Assembly: GCA_900491605.1 (NCBI GenBank)
Contig: UESW01001616.1
Span: forward strand, 152,151-216,150
DNA from: Calamus simplicifolius
Lineage: Eukaryota > Streptophyta > Magnoliopsida > Arecales > Arecaceae
Reading direction: 5' to 3'
Length of the DNA stretch: 64,000 nt
The notes below the pieces were generated by a model. It did no database searches. It had not been told where the DNA came from and saw nothing but the letters and a program-made list of their open reading frames with translations. The position numbers were made by a program, and so were the translations under genes. Below, one piece after another: positions 21,510 to 31,442 of the stretch. The stretch's first letter is position 1, and every line of letters starts with the position of its first letter.

Positions 21510-22193
21510 ATGGCATCTAGTAGCTTTAAATTGGATTTTGAAAAGTATGATGGAAAGGGGAACTTCACCCTATGGTAGCAAAGGGTGAAGGATTTATTGG
21601 TACAGCAAAGGATTTATAAGGTCTTGGTGAAACAAAGACCGGATAATGTAAGTCGTGAGGATTGGGAGGAGTTAGAGGAGATTGCATTTAGCACAATCAG
21701 GATGTGCTTGGCTGATTAAGTCTTGCCGGAGATTTGCACGCAGACCACGGCAAGGGGGCTATGGGAAACTTTAGAGAACACTTACATGGGAAAGAGTATG
21801 ACAAACAAGTTGTGGTTGAAGAAACAGTTGTACAGCCTGAGAATGCCTGAGGGAGGAGATCTTGTGGCCCATATTCAGAAATTCAATCAAGTGTGCTCAG
21901 AGGTGATGAGCCTTGATGTGAAGATTGATGAAGAAGACAAGACCCTCATCTTGTTGTGTTCGCTACCCAGTTTCTATGATGGTCTGATTACAACCTTGGT
22001 GTATGGGAAGGAGACCCTGAATTATGAAGAGGTTGTGGGGGTGCTGAGATCAAACCAGCAAAGAGAAAAGATTCGCATGGGAAACTCTAACACAGAGGTA
22101 CTTGCTGTGAATGAGAGGCAAGAAAGACCCTGGAAAAAGGTTAGAGGCAAGTCCAAAGGCAGATCTAAGTCTCGGAGCAAGCAGAAAGCATGA
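21510..22193 (+). pseudogene. Copia-1 gag with two in-frame stops
   Basis: Starts at ATG 21510 (MASSSFKLDFEKYDG, the usual Tork-type gag start). Two in-frame stops follow: TAG after FTLW (about 21574) and TAA after RMCLAD (about 21718). From 21723 the frame is open through the capsid-like UBN2 region (TARGLWETLENTYMGKS, LVAHIQKFNQ) and a basic Arg/Lys/Ser tail. It ends at TGA 22191-22193, which overlaps the ATG of the next frame. Encodes the virus-like particle shell protein. The zinc knuckle has fallen into the following frame, so the gag/pol break is probably a frameshift rather than a natural two-ORF design. Confidence 0.85.
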
Positions 22194-23938
22194 AGTGTTA
22201 TAAGTGTCATCAGATTGGTCATCTGAAGAGAAATTGCCCACTTCTGAAGAATGAGAAGGGAAAGGGCATTTCCAAGGGAGGTTCAGCCAGCAATGGTGGT
22301 GCAAATTCATCTGAAGACAGTGAAGATGATGTACTGGTAGTTTCAGATGGGACCAAGAAGTGTGATAGTTGTTGGACACTTGACTCAGCATGTTCTCACT
22401 ATTATACTTCGCATAGGGAGTGGTTTGCAACTTATGAAGAATCTGATGGAGGGAGTGTATGCCTTGGTGATAATCATCCTTGTAAGGTTGCTGGAGTTGG
22501 AAGCATAAGGGTGAGGATGTATGATGGGGTTATAAGGACTTTAACCAATGTCAAACATGTCCCGGAGTTGAAGAAGAATCTAATTTCTTTGGGCTACCTG
22601 GAGAAGCATGGGTATGCTTTTGGAAGCCAGCCGGGGAGTGGATATTTGAGGATAACCAAGGGTGCATTAGTGGTGATGAAAGGGAGAAGGTTGGAAAATA
22701 ATCTCTATCAAATGGAAGGCTCAGTGGCCATAGATGGTGTAGAGGTGCTAGCAGCGGCACAGGAGGAACAGTTGGTCTATAAACTGTGGCACTATCGAAT
22801 GGGACACATGAGTGATAAAGGGCTTATAGAACTCAGCAAAAGAGGTCTGATTCCATCACTTAAGAAGGAGGATAATGACATCTGTGAGCCCTGTATTTAT
22901 GGCAAACAACATAGGGTAAGATTTTCTAGCAGTTCCAAGCAGAGTGAAGGTATTCTGGAACTAGTTCACTCAGATGTATGGGGACCGGCCCCTGTGTCAG
23001 CCAGAGGTGGGGCTAAGTATTTTTTAACTTTCATTGATGACTACTCCAGGAAGGTATGGGTATATCTGATAAGAGAAAAATCAGAGGTATTTGCTCGGTT
23101 TAAAGCTTGGAGAGTTGGTGTTGAAAAGGAGACAGAAAAACCAGTGAAGTGTTTGAGATCTAACAATGGAGGGGAGTATACAAGCAATGAATTCAGAAGC
23201 TACTGTGAGGAAAATGGGATCCAACGCCATTACACAGTAAGGATGACTCCCCAGCAGAATGGTGTGGCAGAGAGGATGAATCGTACATTGATAGAGAAGG
23301 CTAGGTGTTTGAGGCTGCAGGCATCACTGCCCAAGGTCTTTTGGGGTGATGCAATTATGTTCTCTGGTTTTCTTGTTAACAGGTCCCCTAATAGAAAACT
23401 TAATGGAGGCATTCCAGAGGAGATCTGGAGTGGGAAGAAGGTGGAGCTTGGACACCTAAGGATTTTTGGTTGCCCAGCCTATGCACATGTGGAGGCAACT
23501 GAAAGGAGCAAGCTGGACCCAAAATCACAAAGGCTGATCTTCATCGGGTATCCACAAGGAGTTAAAGGCTATTTGCTATGGAGTTTAGATTCACAGAAGT
23601 GTATCATCAGTAGAAACATTATTTTTGATGAGAAGAGCATCTTGAAGAGGTCAGAGATTGCAGATGGAGCTGAAAAGGCTGAACAGGACAGCAGTGGACA
23701 GCATTGGCTGACAGGTGATGTACCTTCTACTTCTACTTCAAAACATGCTTCTTTTGAGGTGGAGTTTGGTATGAATGGTCCAATACATGTAAAGGATCAG
23801 CCACAAGAGCCATCAATCCAAAAGAAGGTGCAGGTGGAGTCACACACTTCAGCTTTGAGAGATGATCAAAGAGGTGTGGCACTACACAAGGCAAAGCTAC
23901 CATCATCAAACCTGCTCGGTATCGCATTGATGACATGA
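22190..23938 (+). pseudogene. Copia-1 pol part: zinc knuckle, protease, integrase
   Basis: 582-codon open frame. Zinc knuckle CYKCHQIGHLKRNC at residues 3-16. Protease active site LDSACSHYYT near residue 67. GAG-pre-integrase/HHCC zinc site with HYRMGHMSDKG and CEPCIYGKQ. Integrase core with HSDVWGP (first Asp) and PQQNGVAERMNRT (Glu), but the second catalytic Asp is Asn: RSNNGGEY where the family has RSDNGGEY. The C-terminal part has GCPAYAHV and FIGYPQGVKGY. The frame runs out at TGA 23936-23938 after a shift near 23,915. Without the second Asp the strand-transfer activity should be lost. Confidence 0.9.
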
Positions 23939-24276
23939 TTTCCTATGCTCTAATCATTGCAAATAAAGATTCAGAGACCTTCCAAGAAGCCATGGAAAGT
24001 TCAGAAAGAGACTCATGGATGCAGGCCATGATGGAGGAGATGGAATCCCTAGAAAAGAATAAGACATGGCAGCTAGTGGATCTACCTAGAGATGCTTGGG
24101 CCATTGGTTCAAAATGGATGTTCACAAAGAAGGAGGCACCTTTAGAGCAAGGTGGAGTCAGATACAAAGCAAGGCTTGTGCTAAGGGGTTCTCACAGAGA
24201 GAGGGAGTGGACTACACAGAGGTATTCTCTCCAATGGTACGTCATGCTTCAATTCGTGTGTTGTTATCTCTCGTAG
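23935..24276 (+). pseudogene. Copia-1 RT N-terminal segment
   Basis: Continues pol in a second frame: ISYALIIANKDSETFQEAME, then NKTWQLVDLPRDAWAIGSKW, the conserved entry to the copia reverse transcriptase (TWxLVDLP..GSKWxFxxK). A further shift near 24,175-24,190 moves the reading to the frame of the next entry. Confidence 0.85.
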
Positions 24277-25643
24277 CACAACATGGTATGGAGTTGCAGC
24301 AGATGGACGTGAAGACGACTTTCTTACATGGGAGTCTAGAGGAGAGGATATACATGAAGCAACCAGAGGGTTTCAAGGAATCTGGATTGGAAGAAAAAGT
24401 GTGTCTACTAAAGAAATCGCTCTATGGTTTGAAGCAGTCACCCCGTCAGTGGTACAAAAGGTTTGACACTTTTATTTTGGGCCTTGAATTTTCTAGATGT
24501 GAACATGATACTTGTGTCTATGTGAAAGATGTGGATGAGGATGATGCATTGTATCTCCTTCTGTATGTGGATGATATGCTCATTGCCAGCAGGAGTGTTG
24601 AAGCAGTGAATGGACTGAAATATGCATTATCAACAGAATTTGAAATGAAGGATTTGGGGTCAGCTAGGAAGATACTTGGGATGGAAATTTACAGAGATAG
24701 GACCAAGGGAATTCTACATTTGTCATTGGGTGGATATATTCACAAGGTGTTGGAGAGGTTTGGGATGGATAAGGCCAAACCAGTTGGAACACCTTTGGCT
24801 AATCACATGTCTCTTTCTAAGTTACAGAACCCCCAGACAGATGAAGAGAAAGAGTACATGGAGAGAGTTCCATATGCCAGTGCCATGGGCAGCATTATGT
24901 ATGCTATGGTGTGTTGTAGGCCTGACATAGCATATGCAGTGAGCCAGGTGAGTAGATTCATGGCGAACCCAGGGAAGGAGCACTGGAAGGCACTCAAGTG
25001 GATTTTGAGGCACCTTCAGGGAACTCATGGACTTGGTCTAATTTTTGGGCAGCAAGATGGATCCAAGGAGAAATCTAATATCCCAAGTAAGTCATTAGGT
25101 CCATTGGAAGGATTTATGGATGCAAATTTTGTAGGTGATCTGGATACAAGAAGGTCTACCACAGGATATGTGTTCAGCATGTATGGTGGATTAATTTCTT
25201 GGAGATTAACCCTTCAACCTATTACAGCTTTGTCTACAACAGAAGCTGAGTATATAGGGATTACAGAGGCTACCAAGGAGGCTCTTTGGTTAAAGAGACT
25301 CATCATGGAAATGGGGATGAAGCAGGGTACAGTATTGTTACACAGTGATAGTCAGAGTGCCCTGCAGTTGGCTCAGAACTCAATCTATCATGCACGCACA
25401 AAGCATATAGATGTGAGGTATCACAGGATCAGAGAATTGGTGGAAGAAGGTGAAGTGGAGTTGGTAAAAGTTCATACAAAGAAGAACCAGGCAGATGCAC
25501 TTACGAAGACTCTTCCACGGGATAGCTTTCTCTCATGTGTGACACTGATGGGTCTGAGGGAATGTGCAGATTTTTCAACAGCTTTGAAGCACCAAGGTGG
25601 AGATTGTAGAGCCTGGTGTGGTACTCCAAAGCTTAAATCCTAG
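24096..25643 (+). pseudogene. Copia-1 RT-RNase H segment
   Basis: Useful homology starts near 24,180 (KGFSQREGVDYTEVFSPMVR). It includes QMDVKTTFLHGSLEE, GLKQSPRQWYKRFD, the intact active site YVDDMLIAS, and the RNase H landmarks CRPDIAYAV, DANFVGDLDTRRST, STTEAEYIGITEA, HSDSQSAL and HARTKHIDVRYH. ADALTK closes the domain. The open frame runs on into the 3' LTR. This domain pair copies element RNA into DNA in the particle. It looks catalytically intact even though it is cut off from gag/integrase by frameshifts. Confidence 0.9.
25593..25604 (+). other. Polypurine tract of Copia-1
   Basis: CAAGGTGGAGAT directly before TGTAGAGCC. This purine-rich stretch is the plus-strand primer site of copia elements. 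Confidence 0.75.
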
Positions 25644-26328
25644 GGTGGAGGTTTGTAGGCTCCACAGGGTTAAGGCCCAGGTTGTTGGGTCTTGAGGGGG
25701 CTAGTCTATCATTGGGCTGGGTTTGGGCCCAAGGTGTGGATTGGTCCAAGGGAGTTTTTTAGGGTTTATTATCCATATAATAAGGCACCGGTTCATGTGT
25801 GGTGTTGGTTTTATTTTGGTGGCCGTCATGGGGACGGATTATATATAGTCATGTAACGATGATGATTATAGATGAATGAAAGAAACCCTTTTCTCCCTAG
25901 AATAAGCTATCCCTTCTCTTTCTCCTCCTCTCTTTCTCACATATAGATGCCCTAGGTTTCTAGGGTTTTATTGCTGCCATCTCTGCCCTAGCCATCTTCT
26001 TGGAGCCGCCTCTCTCAAAGAAGAAGAAGGAAGAAACCCTAACAACACCTTCTTCTTGGGCAATATCTTTTGATTTTCTGGATCAGATCTGAAGGTTTAC
26101 GTGAGGAAGAAGAGAAACCACGACCCTCTCTTACAATCTTGGGGCGGAAGAAATCAAGGAAAATCCTAGTTGCTAATCAATCTGGGAAGATTACCAAGAT
26201 CAAGATCCAAAATTCTGCTGCAGAAATTTTAGCAGGGATATCATCTCACTTCCGCATCTCCATACGACTTGGGGCTGGTCGAATGCGTGCTATGCTCCAA
26301 GGGTAGAAAGAGGACGATCCACTCTTCA
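25605..26328 (+). repeat. 3' LTR of Copia-1
   Basis: TGTAGAGCC...CTCTTCA, 724 bp. It differs from the 5' LTR by scattered transitions, one extra T in the pyrimidine tract and a 12-bp addition (AGGGATATCATC near 26233). The ATGAG TSD follows. Confidence 0.95.
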
Positions 26329-26333
26329 ATGAG
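26329..26333. repeat. Right 5-bp TSD of Copia-1 (ATGAG)
   Basis: Exact match to 20658-20662, confirming a complete integrase-mediated insertion. Confidence 0.95.
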
Positions 26334-26637
26334 AAAAAGAGCAATAAGCCAATGAGAACCACATGGTCCGGTTGAAAGACAGAACAAGGAGAAAGTAGAT
26401 GCATTCAGAAGTGATACTAACACCGAAAGGAAGTACAAGAACTGTGAATATAACCAAAGCTATAGCTATGAAACCATCAGAAGGTTCAATCACTTGCTTT
26501 GCAGTGTTGGCATGTCCTTTTATAGATACTGTACTTAAGATTAAGACAGCTGCCATGCCAAGGAACGCGTGGAAGTTGCCATTTACCCAAACTCTTCTTG
26601 AAGTAAATTTGCAGCACATGGGTTCAATCAGGAAGAA
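26334..26637 (-). CDS. Exon with hydrophobic segments, unidentified minus-strand gene
   Basis: The minus-strand open frame starts after acceptor GCAGTTAG (exon edge at 26637). It reads FFLIEPMCCKFTSRRVWVNG, then two hydrophobic stretches (HAFLGMAAVLILSTVS and FIAIALVIFTVLVLPFG) that look like membrane helices or buried repeat helices. It stays open to the Copia-1 border, so the donor is uncertain. Joining the two Copia-1 flanks would give TTTTTCTCATTGCAG followed by GTGATCAAG, a good intron 3' end. The last part of this frame is therefore probably intron. I do not recognise the protein. Confidence 0.4.
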
Positions 26638-26819
26638 CTAACTGCAAGCACAACCTAATAAGCATAAAAAAGTTCCATCGATTTGCAACTTTAAGTCAAC
26701 TGACATAAGAATCAAACTGACGTACGAATAAGTATCTTCACCAGTTTTGTTGTTTTAGTTTCCTGAAACGATTGGGGAGGTTTAAATTCTTACTGCATTC
26801 AAAAACAAACCAAATGCAC

Positions 26820-26902
26820 CTGTTCTGACACTTCATTATAGGCACTGATTTTAGCCAAGCTTTGAGTTGGATCCTCATGGTAAATTTCATGACCCATCCA
26901 GC
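26820..26902 (-). CDS. 83-nt exon of the unidentified minus-strand gene
   Basis: Acceptor ACATAG, an open frame of 27 codons reading WMGHEIYHEDPTQSLAKISA and on to YNEVSEQ, and donor CAG|GTGCAT. The peptide is polar and non-repetitive and looks like real coding sequence. It lies between the exon-like segments at 26.6 and 27.2 kb on the same strand. Confidence 0.5.
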
Positions 26903-28096
26903 CTATGTTGTAAAGGATGAAAAGGGAACTAGGACAGCTACTAGCAAGAATAATACAGAAATAAGATTTCTAATGACTACAGATAACAAGTGAAGAATCT
27001 CAAGTATCACTCAGATTTATATTTGGAGGAATCCAGTAGATTATGCATGATTGGCATAACTCATAACCCAAGTAAGAGCTGTCACAAGAAGCATTGAAGC
27101 CATTTCATGAGGCAAATCATTAAAGCTCTTGAAGATTTCACAAAATACTGGTATTTGTCCATTTGATGGCTCTCCTGAGTAAGCCTTTTTTGATATCTCA
27201 GCACCATGACAGTGGGAAGATCTGCTTAAAATGGATTTGCCAACAAAACTTATCTCAGAAGAAGATAGATGGAGGAGAAAAGATTCTCTGCCAAAAGATT
27301 GATACTTTCCCTTAACTGAAATTAAAACTTATACAAAAAGTATGCCCAAAACATAGATGATAAGATTTAGCAGAGTCTTTGGCCATTATTACAACTTGCA
27401 ATGAAACTAAATAAAATTCATGGAAGCAATCAAAAAGGATCCCTACAAATTTTCTATAGGATTCACAGCAAGCTTTTGTTGAACAGATGGGGAACCACCT
27501 GCTCAATTATTGATCAAACCAGAGGATCTTAGCAGCTAAAAAGATGTATCTCATAATCATCATATCAGGCGAATAATAAATGTTGGTTCATGAGTTGGTC
27601 TGTGCAGTATGATGAAGCACCAGGGCACTAGATTGTTGAATCACAAGCTTAAAGCTTCCTATATGAGTAGAATTGGAAAGCAAAGACTTCACAAGGATCA
27701 CATGCTTGTTTGGTTAGCAAGACTTCTCAAGGATCTGTCAGCCACATGAAGTTGATATAATAAGGGCAACATCAATTGTTACCCCAAATGATGTAGATAC
27801 CAGTTTCAATGTCCAATAGAACCCAAAGAATAATCTAAGATATTTCCGAATGCTATCTATGAGCAGAAAATTGCATTTGCTGCATCACATCCTTGAGTGG
27901 CATCTCATGTCATTTGACGCTCATATTTTAATATGATCATCAAAAACAATATATTAGAAAATATTATGCTTTTCATTCCTATAAAAACTACTAATGCCTA
28001 TACTTCTGCAGCATATTTTGTTTAAGCACCGATTTCCCATACAAAATTTTTGTCCTTGCATATGAAAAGCAGCCACTGATGATAAAAAAGGCTTAC
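26903..28096 (-). other. Introns between exon-like segments
   Basis: Outside the segment at 27068-27221 this region is AT-rich without a convincing coding frame. A candidate short exon starting after TTGAGCAG near 27,510 (reading VVPHLFNKSLL before a stop) is too weak to call. Confidence 0.3.
27068..27221 (-). CDS. Probable exon of the unidentified minus-strand gene
   Basis: After an AAGCAG acceptor the minus strand reads SHCHGAEISKKAYSGEPSNG, then IPVFCEIFKSFNDLPHEMAS and MLLVTALTW. A weak donor GG|GTTATG was chosen at the left edge; the frame stays open about 20 bases more. A second frame is also open here, so the frame choice is not certain. The LPHEMASMLLVTALTW stretch resembles a helical-repeat protein, which is only an impression. 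Confidence 0.4.
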
Positions 28097-28388
28097 TTAG
28101 ATTTCATTGTTGGCAATATCTAGTATCCAAGAGCCAGACATAAACAGCAGCTGCTCCTTTCCATTGAGGACTGACATAAGTTCTGAATTAATTGAAAGTT
28201 GGTCAGAAGAGACACCTTCTGATTGTGCATTCAGATTAGAAAATATCATTGAGAGCGAAAGGATTAATGACATATCACCTAGGACAACTCTGATGTCTGA
28301 AGAAAACCCATATACCATCTCCTCACGTTGTATGTTCAATATTAGTGCTAAGTTCAAGCTATAGAAAATTCTGTGCAAGCCATCAGCA
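28097..28388 (-). CDS. Probable exon of the unidentified minus-strand gene
   Basis: A 97-codon minus-strand frame after a CTGTGAG acceptor: ADGLHRIFYSLNLALILNIQ, EEMVYGFSSDIRVVLGDMSL, ILSLSMIFSNLNAQ and LLFMSGSWILDIANNEI. It ends at TAA, which is followed directly by GTAAGC. Either the frame ends here or the true donor is upstream (AAG|GTGTCT inside the frame). The alternation of hydrophobic and polar residues suggests alpha-helical repeats. No family recognised. Confidence 0.45.
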
Positions 28389-28910
28389 CTCACAGCAAGG
28401 GATATATATCAGAAGACATCCAGAAAATATGAATGCTATTTTGACAAATTTGACACGGAATTTCTTAAAATAAATTACAAACTTGTGAGACCCAGCCTTC
28501 CTAGACTATCTTATTTTAGATTAAGACCCAAATGGACTGGATTAATTTTAAAAAATTATTATTAAAAATTATATAATTATAATTTTCGATGGAATTCATA
28601 TTGAAGATATCCGGTATTGAGTTAGTTTTTTTTTTTTTTTTTGATGCATCTTATATCAGTTAAATTGGAGTTCAAGAAGTTGAGAGAAATCTTATGAACA
28701 ATTGTCAACACCGACAAACTTTCTAAAAAATAAGAAAAATGCCATTCATCACGATAAAAATAATTTTTGGAATTGTTATCCAAACTTTTATATTAAAAAA
28801 TCATGCTAGATGAGTAAAAAGTTAGTTTTGAATTAAAATTCTATTTTTAAATAGTAAAGGAGGAGGGTTGTGTTAGATAGCTAATAACCAGCATAAAACT
28901 TCATCAGATT
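28389..28910. other. AT-rich intergenic or intronic DNA
   Basis: Contains a poly-T run (28627-28642) and no supported feature. Confidence 0.45.
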
Positions 28911-29027
28911 CCCTCTAAAGGTCTTCTTTGTATATGTCTAAACCATCGTAATTGGTTTTTTCTTATTTTATCTTCAATTGATGCTAATTCTATCATTTTT
29001 CGTATATATTTATTTCTAATTCTATCT
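28911..29027 (-). mobile_element. RTE-type LINE 3' fragment, inverted arm
   Basis: Reading the minus strand from 29027 leftward gives DRIRNKYIRKMIELASIEDK and NQLRWFRHIQRRPLEG. This is the C-terminal end of the reverse transcriptase ORF of plant RTE-clade LINEs (consensus form DRIRNEYIREKVGVAPIE..LRWFGHVQRRP). It is the mirror of the arm at 29043-29157. Confidence 0.7.
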
Positions 29028-29042
29028 AGTAAAACTTTTAAA

Positions 29043-29366
29043 AGATAGAATTAGAAATAAATATATACGAGAAATGATAGGAGTAGCCCTAATTAAAGCT
29101 AAAATGAGAGAAAATCGATTATGATCATTTAGATATATACAATAAAGACCTTTAGATGCTCCGGATAGAAAGAGTGATCTTTTAACAATCCATGGTACTT
29201 AAAAGTAGAGTAGATTTAAACTAATATGGACAGAAATAATAAGAAAGATATAACTATTTATAATTTGAGTGTCGACTTAGTTCTGAATAGAGCAGAGTGG
29301 AGGAAGTAGATTCATGTAGCCGGCCCCATGTAGTTGAAAAAAATGCTTAGATGAGTTGAGTCGAGC
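29043..29366 (+). mobile_element. RTE-type LINE 3' fragment, direct arm with 3' end
   Basis: The plus strand begins DRIRNKYIREMIGVALIKAK and passes RPLDAPDRKSD and NRAEWRK, then IHVAGPM. It ends in the characteristic 3' sequence CATGTAGCCGGCCCCATGTAG followed by GATGAGTTGAGTCGAG. Stops are frequent. Its first about 115 bp form an inverted repeat with 28911-29027 across a 15-bp spacer. Confidence 0.7.
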
Positions 29367-31166
29367 ATTTATCTTATTAGCTTTCTTAAAAAATCAATAT
29401 TCTATAAGAACTAACAAATCTATTAGTTTTAAGAATTAATATCCTATGAAAAGTAGAAAACTTTTGGTTTTAGAAATTTTTTTCTATAAATAGGACTTAG
29501 CTAAAATCATTTGGTATCAACTTAGTAGTTCAAACGATGAAGGTTGAACAATCAAAAAGATTGATGAAGCCTTAAGACTTAAAATTTGAGGGTTAGTTTT
29601 TTACCAATTTTATTTGAACCATATAAGTAACTTGATCATAGTTAAAGTATTTTTTAAAATTATGTAAGATTAGATTTAAGAATGTAAGTAATCTCACTAT
29701 AACTAAAAAAAATTTATATTGGTTAATGATTCATAAAAAGAATTTTAAAGTTTTGTAAAATATTGTGTATGCTTATTTACATGCAAACCTGAATTTTGTA
29801 AGTTTATTGAGATACCGTTACATATATATATATATATATTTGAATTTATTATATCCATTAAAATCACAGTAAGATCTATTATAAATTATGATTTGAAAAT
29901 GCATGGCATTTAATATATGTCATAAATTTTAAGTATACTTTATAAAGTATGTATGATATAAAAAGGTTTACAAATTTATAAATTTGTTTATATACTTAGT
30001 TTATACAAAAAAATATGAACCAAGTAAGTTGCTTATTTTTATGTCACAATATGTGTTATTGATAAATTTTGAAGGTTTATATGTATATAGATTTTTATTG
30101 TAATTACTGATATATATATATATATATGTATGTATGTATGTATATATGTAAAAGTTATGAACTCATAGTTAGACTATATATGAATATATCCAATCTATCA
30201 AGATTTATATGAAGGCTACTGCTAGTTTCGGAACCTCAAAGTAAAGGATCTACTTCACAAAGATCAAATATGGTATTAAAAAAATTTACTCAACAAGGCT
30301 AAAACGAGTAATATTGTTTACTGGATCCTGTCATAGGAGTTGTATATTATTATAATTCTATTGACTATTAAGTTTTATTAAAGTTTTGAAATATGAATCA
30401 ATGTTTTATCAAAGCAAAGTAATTATTAACTTTATGTATGTACGTATGTATATTAAGTATAATGAGAAAGCAAACTAATGTTGTTTTATGCTTATTTTCA
30501 CTACAAAGATTTGATACATTATTGTTTATATATTGACAAATTAAAAATTATTTAAAATGATATTATACAAATGTAAGTGTTTTTGATATATGTATATATA
30601 CATAGAGATTTTATTGGTTATATTTACTTGATCCCTCTAAGTATGATTTTGGTATTGAGTATTAGTTTATATTTTTATTTTATTTTATTTTTTTGAGACC
30701 AAAACATAGGAAGAGATTTGAGTAGACGTTGTCTCAAGTTGCTACTTAGGCATTACGTCATTTTAGATTTTATTCTACAATATCTAATGTTTAATTTTAG
30801 CACTTTAAGTGATTCCTAGTTATTGATATTATTTCTAAATTTGATCAGTTGATTTAATATATAAATAGTTTGTTATTATTAATTAAATCTATTAGTTAAA
30901 TAAAAAAATGCTTTGTATGGCGTGAAATTTAATTCTGCATGTATATGATGGGTTGCCATATTTTATACCTATTCTCGAATTTGAGACGTGAACAAACTCT
31001 AATTACTTAACTCAAAAAATGGCAGAATTATTAGATGCACAAGATAAATAAAATTACAAATACAAGCTCACTGACCTATTTACATGTTCAGCTTGAGAGG
31101 CAAATGATCAGAAGTTGAGTTTACAAAAGCAAAATGAATCTCAAATATGAAATATGACACAATGAC
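29367..31166. other. AT-rich DNA with TA/TATG microsatellites
   Basis: Short (TA)n runs near 29822-29840 and 30108-30126, a TATG run near 30127-30142, and otherwise featureless AT-rich sequence. No gene supported. Confidence 0.5.
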
Positions 31167-31442
31167 TCAAAAAATCACAAAACCAAGCATGTCATATATT
31201 GTTGTACAATCTAAGAATGGCGCCAATGAAACAAGGTAGTTCAACACACTTTCTTTTAGGAAAGAAAGAAAAAGGTACAAAAACATCGGCAGATGAAGAA
31301 CCGATTCTAACCTAATAAAAGGATCTATGAGATTTTCCAACCGTTGCAGAAATAAAAATGACTCCAAATACTTAACAATGAAGCCTGACATGGGACCGCG
31401 AAGACAAACGATGGGATATAACGTATGTGATAATCCAAGTAT
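31167..31442 (-). CDS. Possible exon, minus strand
   Basis: After acceptor TTTCTGATGCAG the minus strand is open for 91 codons: ILGLSHTLYPIVCLRGPMSG, FIVKYLESFLFLQRLENLID, and a hydrophobic tail before TGA. A donor-like AA|GTATTT lies inside (near 31372), so the real exon may be only the first 23 codons. It could be the most upstream visible exon of the gene at 20.5-28.4 kb, but 2.8 kb of AT-rich DNA and the RTE remnants lie between. Confidence 0.3.
   Translation of the reverse strand: MLGLSHTLYPIVCLRGPMSGFIVKYLESFLFLQRLENLIDPFIRLESVLHLPMFLYLFLSFLKESVLNYLVSLAPFLDCTTIYDMLGFVIF

Larger units (their letters stand above)
20663..26328 (+). mobile_element. Copia-1: complete Tnt1/Tork-like LTR retrotransposon
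   Basis: A 5,666-bp element with two LTRs (711 and 724 bp), PBS, gag, protease, integrase, RT, RNase H and polypurine tract in the Ty1/copia order, flanked by ATGAG. By eye the LTRs differ by roughly 14 substitutions plus a 1-bp and a 12-bp indel, about 98% identity, so insertion was recent on an evolutionary scale. The coding region already has two gag stops, several frame changes and a changed integrase catalytic residue, so this copy was probably mobilised in trans or decayed quickly. It sits in the unidentified minus-strand gene. Confidence 0.97.

Noticed and set aside
22190..22193. ATGA overlap of Copia-1 gag and pol as a designed reinitiation site
   Set aside because: The zinc knuckle that belongs to gag is in the downstream frame, and related elements use one gag-pol frame. 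An indel is simpler.
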